Positions 8,601-13,621 of a DNA stretch of 13,621 bases are shown one piece after another. The stretch's first letter is position 1; every line of letters begins with the position of its first letter. A program made the position numbers and the translations under genes. The notes below the pieces were generated by a model that had not been told where the DNA came from, did not search any database, and saw only the letters and a list, made by a program, of their open reading frames with translations. Origin of the DNA: Gammaproteobacteria bacterium (GTDB taxonomy: Bacteria > Gemmatimonadota > Gemmatimonadetes > Longimicrobiales > Gaopeijiaceae); assembly GCA_024638345.1 (NCBI GenBank), contig JAHEKL010000045.1:1-13621 (forward strand). Reading direction: 5' to 3'.

Positions 8601-8700
8601 GATCGGCAGCTTCGACTTCAGCCGAGACACGCAGGACATGTTCGCTGTGGCACCCGACAACATCTTCATGATCAAGGTCAACTACTGGCTGAACCCCTGA
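5665..8700 (+). CDS. Haem c domain fused to CBM9-like domain and DUF5916 outer-membrane beta-barrel
   Basis: The 1011-residue protein is read from the ATG at 5665, which has GAGGT at 5656-5660 and gives a signal peptide (MRKATLFAVFLSAVAELG, cleavage near NAGAQ); the frame is open further upstream but that part lacks a signal. Residues 30-115 are a c-type cytochrome domain: CMSCH at 47-51 (CMSCHRPGQVAPMSLTTYE), PWAPSI near 69, candidate distal Met83 in IMPFG, and the closing helix EIGIVLAWIDAGAP. A CBM9-like domain starts near 150 (ISIDGVLEEPVW) and runs to about 330. The DUF5916 barrel has NPDFGQVELDPSVINL from 406 and RPFFIEGADIF from 432, and ends NIFMIKVNYWLNP, the usual DUF5916 end. It should sit in the outer membrane with the haem in the periplasm or at its inner face. 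The ligand and electron partner are unknown. No frameshift was seen. Confidence 0.92.
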   Translation: MRKATLFAVFLSAVAELGPANAGAQQLPGNPGVTWTENVAPVIAERCMSCHRPGQVAPMSLTTYEEVRPWAPSIRMMVEDQIMPFGTGRALSEEEIGIVLAWIDAGAPRGEGRFTPPPLTDPPDVSALLAELGHYDHALALRARAVRAVEPISIDGVLEEPVWAEAFPISNFRQTVPLEGDLVSEPTEVFLAYDEAAIYIGATLGDRSGVTTRLARRDSGLDDSDVLVVLLDSYHDHETAYRFWANPSGSKGDAIVTGNSTGAGDASWDPVWQVETQVTASGWIAEMRIPFSQLRFSGDQLQVWGVQVERRINRNQESATFPFTPTLERAGVSRFAHLDGIEGIEPGRRLELLPYVVARGEYLQPVRSSGVSFGNPYQSRADHSGSVGLDLKYRLTSNTTIDATVNPDFGQVELDPSVINLTAFETRYDEQRPFFIEGADIFNLGEEGPRGTVGGGPQLVYSRRIGRAPRGSTPSDAVFSDVPTATTIAGAAKVTGRIGDGWSLGVLEAVTAREVASFVDAERVGHQLTVEPAANYFVGRVRRQINGGQTRFGLIGSAVNRTASRTPLADRLHNSAYSAGIDLAHETGDRVWLFSGLLSGSQVSGTPDAIARTQRSSARYYQRPDADHVELDPTATSLSGVYAMAYVGKHAGNFTMRTGLAAVSPGYEVNDLGFHTSADRVLLDTQFRYTQPNPGKILRSWRLNIGGPDAIWNFAGDRTFANFNGSIRLELLNYWSTLFRFRYDPWTDDDGLTRGGPIARSPGSRSWRVRLTSDGRRPVTAWSDFTWGSDDAGGWDRRLRFNLSARLQETLQVDVAPSYSWSLSPAQYVTRASDPLASATYGTRYVFAGLDRTTLSLATRVNLTFSPRLSLQLYLEPFISTGDYGALKEFRAPGTFEFLVYGEDVGTIIPSSDGHFDIDPDGAGSAVGFRVPNRDFSYRSLLGNAVLRWEWRPGSTIFLVWQQSRISSITGLGSVAQRGIGSFDFSRDTQDMFAVAPDNIFMIKVNYWLNP

Positions 8701-8740
8701 GGTCGGCAATGGCTCGAGATACGCGGACGAGCTCCAGGCG

Positions 8741-9553
8741 ATGAAAATGAAACGGGTGGGTCAATGGGCCATGGTGTCGGCAGCCCTGGTCGTCTGCGGC
8801 GCCGTATCGCCCCCGACCGCGCACGCACAGACACGCGCACCCGCCGCAGGACAGGTCGCGGTCATCACCTCCGGCACATTCACGGCGGCTCTCGACATCC
8901 TGGGGCCGCTCTTCCAGGCCGCGACCGGAATCGAGGTGGTCACGTCGTACGGCTCCTCCACTGGTGGGGGACCGGAATCGATCCCCGTACGCATCGAGCG
9001 GGGGGAGACGTTCGACGTTCTGATCATGGGCAGGGCGTCCCTCGATCGGCTCGCGGAGCAAGGTTCGATTCGGCCCGAGAGTCGGGTGAATCTAGCGCGC
9101 TCGGACATTGGCCTGATGGTCCGATCGGGTGCCCCAAGGCCGGACATCCGCACGCGTGAGGCATTCGTCGAGGCCCTCTTGGCCGCAGAGTCGATCGGAT
9201 ACTCGGCGAGTGTCAGCGGGACGTATCTGTCTACCGTGCTCTTTCCTCAGCTGGGCATCTGGGACGAGATCGAGGCCAAGAGCCTGAGGGTGGTGACCGA
9301 ACGCGTCGGGGCGGCCGTGGCGCGCGGGGATGTCGAGATCGGCTTCCAGGCGGTCAGCGAGATTCTGCCCATAGAGGGCGTCGATCTCGTAGGACCGATT
9401 CCCGCCGAGCTGCAGCAGGAATCCTGGTTCGGTGCAGGAGTCATGTACGGGGCCGAGAACCCGGAGGCCGCGCAACGGCTCATCGAGTTCCTGAGCTCGG
9501 GGGCTGCCGCGCCGGTCATCGAGTCGACGGGTTTGTATCCGAACCCGAGATAG
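8741..9553 (+). CDS. ModA-like periplasmic substrate-binding protein (orphan)
   Basis: The 270-residue protein has a signal peptide ending SPPTAHAQ (residue 30) and the type-2 periplasmic-binding-protein fold of the molybdate-binding ModA group. Visible motifs are VAVITSGTFTAALDILGPLF (39-58), SYGSSTGG (69-76), the FDVLIMGRASLDRLAEQG segment from 91, and late GDVEIGFQAVSEILP and DLVGPIPAELQ. It looks like the widespread subgroup of ModA-like proteins not encoded with ModB/ModC, and no permease or ATPase gene is in the window, so molybdate is not assured as ligand. It starts 40 bp after the haem-barrel gene and is probably cotranscribed with it. A start at 8747 is also possible: CAGG at 8735-8738 is eight bases from that ATG but only two from 8741. 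It converges with the Kbp-like gene. Confidence 0.88.
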   Translation: MKMKRVGQWAMVSAALVVCGAVSPPTAHAQTRAPAAGQVAVITSGTFTAALDILGPLFQAATGIEVVTSYGSSTGGGPESIPVRIERGETFDVLIMGRASLDRLAEQGSIRPESRVNLARSDIGLMVRSGAPRPDIRTREAFVEALLAAESIGYSASVSGTYLSTVLFPQLGIWDEIEAKSLRVVTERVGAAVARGDVEIGFQAVSEILPIEGVDLVGPIPAELQQESWFGAGVMYGAENPEAAQRLIEFLSSGAAAPVIESTGLYPNPR

Positions 9554-9575
9554 GCTTCGAGCTTTCGGCGGGGCC

Positions 9576-10055
9576 CTAGAGCGCGGGAATCCTCAGCACC
9601 TGTCCTGGATAGATCAGGTCCGGATTCTCCAGCATCGGCTTGTTCGCCTCGAAGATCGCCGGGTACTTCATCGCATCCCCGTACTGGGCCTTCGCGATCT
9701 TCGAGAGAGTGTCCCCCGACTGGACCGTGTAGAACACAGCCTCGGGTGCCGGTTCCACCACTTCGATCCGATCATCGACCTGCGCCACGCCCTGGGTGTT
9801 ACCGATCGCCAGGATGACCTTCTCTTTCTCGGTCTGGCTCGGCGCCTTACCGAATACGGTTGCCACCCCATCGTCGTACGAGACTCGCAGGCCGTGCACG
9901 TCCAACCCCAGGCCGAGCACCAGTCGCTGGAGGGCGGCCCCTTTCTGCAGCTCCTGGGACTTCTCTTGAGCCGCTTCCCTGGCTGCCTCTTCCTCCTTGT
10001 CCTTCAAGATCCCGATCTTCTCGCCCGCGTCTCGTACGAAGTCGAACAAGCCCAT
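9576..10055 (-). CDS. kbp: Kbp/YgaU-like BON and LysM domain protein
   Basis: The 159-residue protein is similar from end to end to E. coli Kbp (YgaU), a potassium-binding protein. It opens MGLFDFVRDAGEKIG. A BON domain follows (about 42-100, including DGVATVFGKAPSQTEKEKV and VAQVDDRIEVV), then a LysM domain (108-157: FYTVQSGDTLSKIAK, YPAIFEANKPML, IYPGQVLRIP). The start at 10055 is fixed by GAGGAG (10064-10069) eight bases upstream and by alignment to Kbp; the frame stays open to 10097 without support. Residues 18-38 are a Glu/Lys/Gln-rich stretch, likely helical and longer than I recall for the enteric protein. There is no signal peptide, as in Kbp. In E. coli the protein binds potassium and is linked to adaptation to osmotic stress; the same role here is inferred. 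It converges with the ModA-like gene, 22 bp apart. Confidence 0.9.
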   Translation of the reverse strand: MGLFDFVRDAGEKIGILKDKEEEAAREAAQEKSQELQKGAALQRLVLGLGLDVHGLRVSYDDGVATVFGKAPSQTEKEKVILAIGNTQGVAQVDDRIEVVEPAPEAVFYTVQSGDTLSKIAKAQYGDAMKYPAIFEANKPMLENPDLIYPGQVLRIPAL

Positions 10056-10063
10056 TCCGGCTG

Positions 10064-10069
10064 CTCCTC
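10064..10069 (-). promoter_or_regulatory. Shine-Dalgarno of the Kbp-like gene
   Basis: GAGGAG on the minus strand lies eight bases before the ATG at 10055. It decides the start against the longer open frame beginning at 10097. Confidence 0.8.
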
Positions 10070-10235
10070 GATGATGGTGGTCTCGCGATTCAGTCACCGC
10101 GGTTCGCTGCGGATGTCAAAGATGCCCCGACCCAGGCTGGAGTCAACCGCACCGGACTCGCGCAACCCGCACCATCTCGGCAGATTGCTTTGACGCGAAC
10201 CTCCTGTGGTGCGCCCGACTCGATACCGGAGTCAC

Positions 10236-11030
10236 ATGTCCTTCCTTTCCCATCCCCTCTGGCTCCTGACTACCGGCGTCGTCCTGGCCTCGGCGTACGT
10301 GGGGATCGGCCTAACCGACGAAGAATCTTCGGTACCAGAGCCACAGTACAGCCAGGATCTGTACCAGGTCCCCTACAACGGCAGGTTCACGTTCACACGG
10401 ATCCGTTACGGGTTCGTAGGCTCTGGCATGAATCGAGGGTCGAGGCGGGGCTGGCGTTCGGCCTGGAACCACGACTATCCAGCCGCGGATCGGAACATGC
10501 AGCACATCCTGTCGGAGTACACCGGTCTGCGGACGAACACGGAAGGAAGCAACGTCCTGGACCTGGAGGACCCGCGGATCTTCCAGCACCCGATTCTCTA
10601 CATGTCGGAGCCGGGCTTCTGGTCGATCACGGAGGAGGGCGCGCGCAACCTCCGGTCGCACCTGCTCAAGGGGGGCTTTCTCATCTTCGACGACTTCGAG
10701 CTCGATCAGTGGTACAACATGGCCGCTCAGGTCGAACGAGTCCTTCCGGAGTACCAATGGATCGAGATCGACGAGTCTCATCCAATCTTCCAGGCTTTCT
10801 TCCGGGTTCCCGATATCTACGTTCCACATCCGTTCGTGAGCGTCACGCCGAGCTATCGAGCCATCTTCGAGGAGAACGATCCGACGAAGCGCATGATAGT
10901 GCTGGCCAATCACAACTCCGACCTCGCGGAGTACTGGGAATGGTCCTCCGGTGACTTCTTTCCGGTCGATCCGACCAACGACGCGTTTCAGTTGGGTGTC
11001 AACTACATCATCTACTCGGTCGTGCACTGA
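10236..11030 (+). CDS. DUF4159 family exported protein
   Basis: The 264-residue protein is read from the ATG at 10236, which gives a signal peptide or N-terminal anchor (MSFLSHPLWLLTTGVVLASAYVGIG). GGAG at 10228-10231 is four bases upstream. The frame also opens with tandem GTG codons from 10206, but these add only charged residues before the signal. The DUF4159 domain fills the rest: RFTFTRIRYG (50-59), WNHDYPAADRNMQHILSEYT (77-96), LYMSEPGFW (121-129), LLKGGFLIFDDF (143-154), SHPIFQAFF (181-189), and the C-terminal EYWEWSSGDFFPVDPTNDA and LGVNYIIYSVVH. The family has a predicted class-I glutamine-amidotransferase-like fold of unknown activity, and in related bacteria is often near MoxR/DUF58 genes; neither is here. 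The next gene starts 179 bp downstream behind its own promoter candidate. Confidence 0.92.
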   Translation: MSFLSHPLWLLTTGVVLASAYVGIGLTDEESSVPEPQYSQDLYQVPYNGRFTFTRIRYGFVGSGMNRGSRRGWRSAWNHDYPAADRNMQHILSEYTGLRTNTEGSNVLDLEDPRIFQHPILYMSEPGFWSITEEGARNLRSHLLKGGFLIFDDFELDQWYNMAAQVERVLPEYQWIEIDESHPIFQAFFRVPDIYVPHPFVSVTPSYRAIFEENDPTKRMIVLANHNSDLAEYWEWSSGDFFPVDPTNDAFQLGVNYIIYSVVH

Positions 11031-11121
11031 GACCGGTATCGGTCCCCCCGCCATCCGCCTAGTGGTTGTACGACAAGGCCTTATGCCCTTCGAGCGACCC
11101 AGCGCCCAAGGCGGATTTCGG

Positions 11122-11151
11122 TTGACATCGCGGTTCTTCCGCATCTAGGTT
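11122..11151 (+). promoter_or_regulatory. Candidate sigma70-type promoter of the DUF1592-class cytochrome gene
   Basis: A perfect -35 hexamer TTGACA (11122-11127) is followed after 18 bp by TAGGTT (11146-11151), which keeps the three most conserved -10 positions (T1, A2, T6). Transcription would start near 11158 and leave a leader of about 50 bases before the ATG at 11210. No operator-like repeat was seen around it. Confidence 0.42.
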
Positions 11152-11209
11152 GCTGGAAGACGAGATCCACACCTCATCGGTCCGCAGAAGTGCCTTCCTC
11201 GGAGGCGGA

Positions 11210-13621
11210 ATGCGGTTCACTAGGAACGCCGGACGGATGTCCAGGGGCCGCTCGCAGGCTGGCTACGCATCGATCTACGCCCTCGCCCTGAGCACTGGGG
11301 TCGTCGGCGTGATCGTGTGGGGTGCGGATGGCTCCTATCGACAGGCGCAGCCCGAACCGGTGCGGGCGGCTTCTGCTTTCGCTCCCGATGACATCCCCCC
11401 GGGGCTCCATCAGGACATCGACGTTCAGGCGGTGCTCGACGAGTACTGTGTCGTCTGTCACAACCAGACGCTGGGCACGGCCGACCTCGCGTTCGACACT
11501 CTCGATGCCACGCGACCCGGAGCTCATCCCGCCACATGGGAGAGGGTCGTTACGAAGCTGCGGACCGAGACCATGCCGCCCGGCGGGATGCCACGGCCCG
11601 ATGCGGAGACGTACGCCGCCGTTGCGGGCGTCCTCGAGACCGAGCTCGATGCGGCCTGGGCGGCCGATCCCTATCCCGGCAGGATCAACGCGATCCACCG
11701 GCTGAATCGTACCGAGTACAACAATGCGGTTCGCGATCTGCTCGCTCTCGACGTGGATGTAAGGGAGCTGCTTCCGGGTGATGAAACGGCGGACGGCAGC
11801 TTCGACAACGTTGCAGCGTCCCTCACCATCTCGACCGCCCATCTCGAGCGCTACGGTTCGGTGGCTCGACAGGTCACCCGCCTAGCCACGGGTCTGCCAC
11901 CGAGAGACGCGGACTTCAGGATCTTCCGGGTCGACGAGCTCCTGAAGCAGACGGATCTGATGAGCGAGGATCTGCCGCTCGGATCTCGGGGTGGCATGGC
12001 GGTCCGCCACCACTTCCCGGCGGACGGGGAATACCTCATCAAGGTCAATCTGACGGCCAATTACGCAGACTACCTCAAGGGGATGGGGTGGCCACAGCTG
12101 ATCGAGCTTCGGCTCGATGGCCAGCTGCTGGGACGGTTCACCACGGGTGGTGGCGGTCTGCAGTGGCGGCCCGCGGCGGCCAGCTACGAGGGTGCGGGAA
12201 CGCCCGGGTTCCAGGGTGACTGGGAGTGGGAGGAGTACATGATCGGCATGGCAGACGATCATCTGGAAGTCCGTACGTTCGTCAGCGGCGGACCGCACGT
12301 CGTGGGCGTGGCGTTCCCCATGTACATGTGGGAGTCGGAGGTTCTCCTACCGCAGCCGCCACTTCGGGAGTGGGGAAAGACGCTCAAGGACGACGCCCGG
12401 TACATGGATTATCAGGGCGTGAACGATCTGATCATCGAGGGCCCGTATCGCATCTACGAGTCCGCGAGCGACACCCCCAGCCGTCGGGAGATCTTCACTT
12501 GTGAGCCGGAGGCCGAGTCCGAGGAACGGGTCTGCGCCCGCCGGATCATCGAGCGAATGGCCCGTCGCGCCTACAGGCGGCCGGTCACCGAGGAAGACGT
12601 GCAGAAGCTGATGGTGTTCTTCCGACAGGGAAGGGAGGACGGGAACAGCTTCGAAGCCGGCATCCAATTCGCCCTAGAACGGATGCTGGTCGATCCAGGG
12701 TTCCTGCTCCGGGTGTATCGGGATCCACCATCCAACGTGGATCCCTATCGTCTGGGTGATTTCGAGGTCGCCTCACGGCTGTCCTTCTTCTTGTGGAGCA
12801 CCATTCCGGACGAGACGCTGCTCGACCTGGCGGAGCAGGGAAGGCTGACGGAGCCATCGGTTCTGCGGCAGCAGGTCGAGCGCATGCTGCAGGATCCGCG
12901 GGCCGCCGACGCGCTGACCCAGGGGTTCGCGAGCCAGTGGCTGAATCTTCGCGTTCTCGCGGATCAGGTGGCGGACGAGGACATCTATCCCTCGTTCGAC
13001 CACAATCTGCTCGAGGCGATGCGGCTCGAGACCGAGATGTTCGTGGCGAGCACGATCGCCGAGGACCGAAGCGTGCTGGACCTGTTGGATGCCGACTATA
13101 CCTATCTCAACGAGCGGTTGGCGCGGCACTATGGGATCCCAGAGATCTATGGGAGCCGCATGCGGCGGGTGAGGCTGACCAACCTGGACGAGCGCGGCGG
13201 ACTGCTCGGGCAGGCGGGGCTGTTGGCGCTGACCTCATATCCGAACCGCACTTCGCCCGTTCTCCGTGGGAAGTGGCTTCTGGACAACATCCTGGGCACG
13301 CCCGTGCCTCCGCCCCCGCCGAGCGTCGATACGAACATCGAGGACGACGAGTTCTCCCCGACCGCGACGATCCGTGAGCGACTGGAGGCCCACCGAACCG
13401 ATCCCGTCTGTGCCAGCTGCCATTCGGTCCTGGATCCGCTCGGCTTCGCGCTCGAGAGCTTCGACGCAATGGGGGCCTGGAGGGAGAGGGACGAAAAGGG
13501 CAATCCCGTGGATGACTTCGGTTCGTGGCCGAGCGGAGCGGAGGTGAACGGATTCGTGGGTTTGCGGCAGATGCTCCTGGATCAGGATGAGCAGTTCGTG
13601 AATACGGTGACCTCGAAGCTG
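11210..13621 (+). CDS. Planctomycete-type cytochrome protein, DUF1587/DUF1595/DUF1592/DUF1588 (partial, 3' end outside window)
   Basis: The frame is open for 804 codons to the right edge. The ATG at 11210 has GGAGG at 11201-11205. A membrane anchor or signal spans about residues 18-38. The domain order is: a PSCyt1-like haem domain with CVVCH at 80-84 and likely distal Met in ETMPPGG; PSD3/DUF1587 from 158 (INAIHRLNRTEYNNAVRDLL); a beta-rich segment with SEDLPLGSRGGMAVRHHFP and DGEYLIKV; PSD5/DUF1595 near 440-505 (RRIIERMARRAYRRPV); PSD4/DUF1592 near 513-640 (VASRLSFFLWSTIPDETLL); PSCyt3/DUF1588 near 655-755 (RGGLLGQAGLLALTSYPNRT, PVLRGKWLLDNILG, second haem CASCH at 734-738); then the start of PSD2/DUF1585 (VNGFVGLRQMLLDQ). 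Function is unknown; a periplasmic redox role is likely. Such genes are usually followed by a DUF1552 gene, which should lie just outside the window. Confidence 0.93.
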   Translation, partial: MRFTRNAGRMSRGRSQAGYASIYALALSTGVVGVIVWGADGSYRQAQPEPVRAASAFAPDDIPPGLHQDIDVQAVLDEYCVVCHNQTLGTADLAFDTLDATRPGAHPATWERVVTKLRTETMPPGGMPRPDAETYAAVAGVLETELDAAWAADPYPGRINAIHRLNRTEYNNAVRDLLALDVDVRELLPGDETADGSFDNVAASLTISTAHLERYGSVARQVTRLATGLPPRDADFRIFRVDELLKQTDLMSEDLPLGSRGGMAVRHHFPADGEYLIKVNLTANYADYLKGMGWPQLIELRLDGQLLGRFTTGGGGLQWRPAAASYEGAGTPGFQGDWEWEEYMIGMADDHLEVRTFVSGGPHVVGVAFPMYMWESEVLLPQPPLREWGKTLKDDARYMDYQGVNDLIIEGPYRIYESASDTPSRREIFTCEPEAESEERVCARRIIERMARRAYRRPVTEEDVQKLMVFFRQGREDGNSFEAGIQFALERMLVDPGFLLRVYRDPPSNVDPYRLGDFEVASRLSFFLWSTIPDETLLDLAEQGRLTEPSVLRQQVERMLQDPRAADALTQGFASQWLNLRVLADQVADEDIYPSFDHNLLEAMRLETEMFVASTIAEDRSVLDLLDADYTYLNERLARHYGIPEIYGSRMRRVRLTNLDERGGLLGQAGLLALTSYPNRTSPVLRGKWLLDNILGTPVPPPPPSVDTNIEDDEFSPTATIRERLEAHRTDPVCASCHSVLDPLGFALESFDAMGAWRERDEKGNPVDDFGSWPSGAEVNGFVGLRQMLLDQDEQFVNTVTSKL

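Noticed and set aside
7764..8744. 326-codon plus-strand open frame
   Set aside because: Overlaps the C-terminal barrel in another frame and encodes Arg-rich sequence; the barrel frame carries all the family motifs.
9062..9071. tRNA T-loop-like GGTTCGATTC
   Set aside because: It lies inside the ModA-like coding sequence and has no acceptor, D or anticodon stems around it.
10114..10119. Minus-strand TTGACA upstream of the Kbp-like gene
   Set aside because: No acceptable -10 hexamer occurs 16-19 bp downstream, so a promoter call is not supported.
10190..10195. TTGACG upstream of the DUF4159 gene
   Set aside because: The only AT-richer hexamer nearby (TCGATA) is about 24 bp away, too far for a sigma70 promoter.
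9860..10954. 364-codon plus-strand open frame
   Set aside because: It spans the antisense of the Kbp-like gene and an alternate frame of DUF4159, both firmly identified by homology.
11031..11044. Short inverted repeat GACCG-GTAT-CGGTC just after the DUF4159 stop codon
   Set aside because: Only five base pairs and no T run follow; too weak to call a terminator.

Overview
This is a GC-rich window from a diderm (Gram-negative type) bacterium. The gene mix is most reminiscent of Gemmatimonadota, with Acidobacteriota as the main alternative: two outer-membrane barrels of the DUF5916 class, a DUF4159 protein, a planctomycete-type cytochrome of the DUF1587/1592/1588 class, a secreted alpha/beta esterase, and GTG/TTG starts beside ATG. 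No 16S rRNA or other phylogenetic marker is present, so the lineage is an inference. I see no tRNA, rRNA, CRISPR array, transposase, integrase or phage gene.

Layout. Bases 1-962 (minus) hold the N-terminal 320 residues of a DUF5916 protein that runs off the left edge. A divergent spacer of about 300 bp follows. Then come a membrane-anchored dihaem cytochrome c (1264-2235) and a secreted BD-FAE-like esterase (2303-3238) on the plus strand. A DUF2461 protein (TTG start, 3323-4018), a 28-residue single-membrane-helix peptide (4039-4125) and a 68-residue hypothetical protein (4183-4389) form a short plus-strand run. It converges on a minus-strand lipoprotein of unknown function (4468-5016). A 329-bp spacer with a perfect GC-rich hairpin leads to a C-terminal remnant of an isoprenylcysteine-carboxyl-methyltransferase-like gene (5331-5537).

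The centre of the window is a 1011-residue protein (5665-8700). It carries a c-type haem domain, a CBM9-like domain and a DUF5916 beta-barrel in one reading frame. An orphan ModA-like periplasmic binding protein (8741-9553) follows 40 bp later. A minus-strand Kbp/YgaU-like BON-LysM protein (9576-10055) converges on it. On the right, a DUF4159 protein (10236-11030) is followed, behind a good promoter candidate, by a PSCyt1/PSD3/PSD5/PSD4/PSCyt3 protein with two haem motifs (11210 to the right edge).

How it may work together. Most genes encode envelope or exported proteins, and there are five CxxCH haem sites in three genes. The most unusual object is the haem-CBM9-barrel fusion next to an orphan solute-binding protein, which could link an outer-membrane channel, ligand binding and periplasmic redox chemistry. 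That is a hypothesis; the sequence shows only the domain order and gene adjacency.
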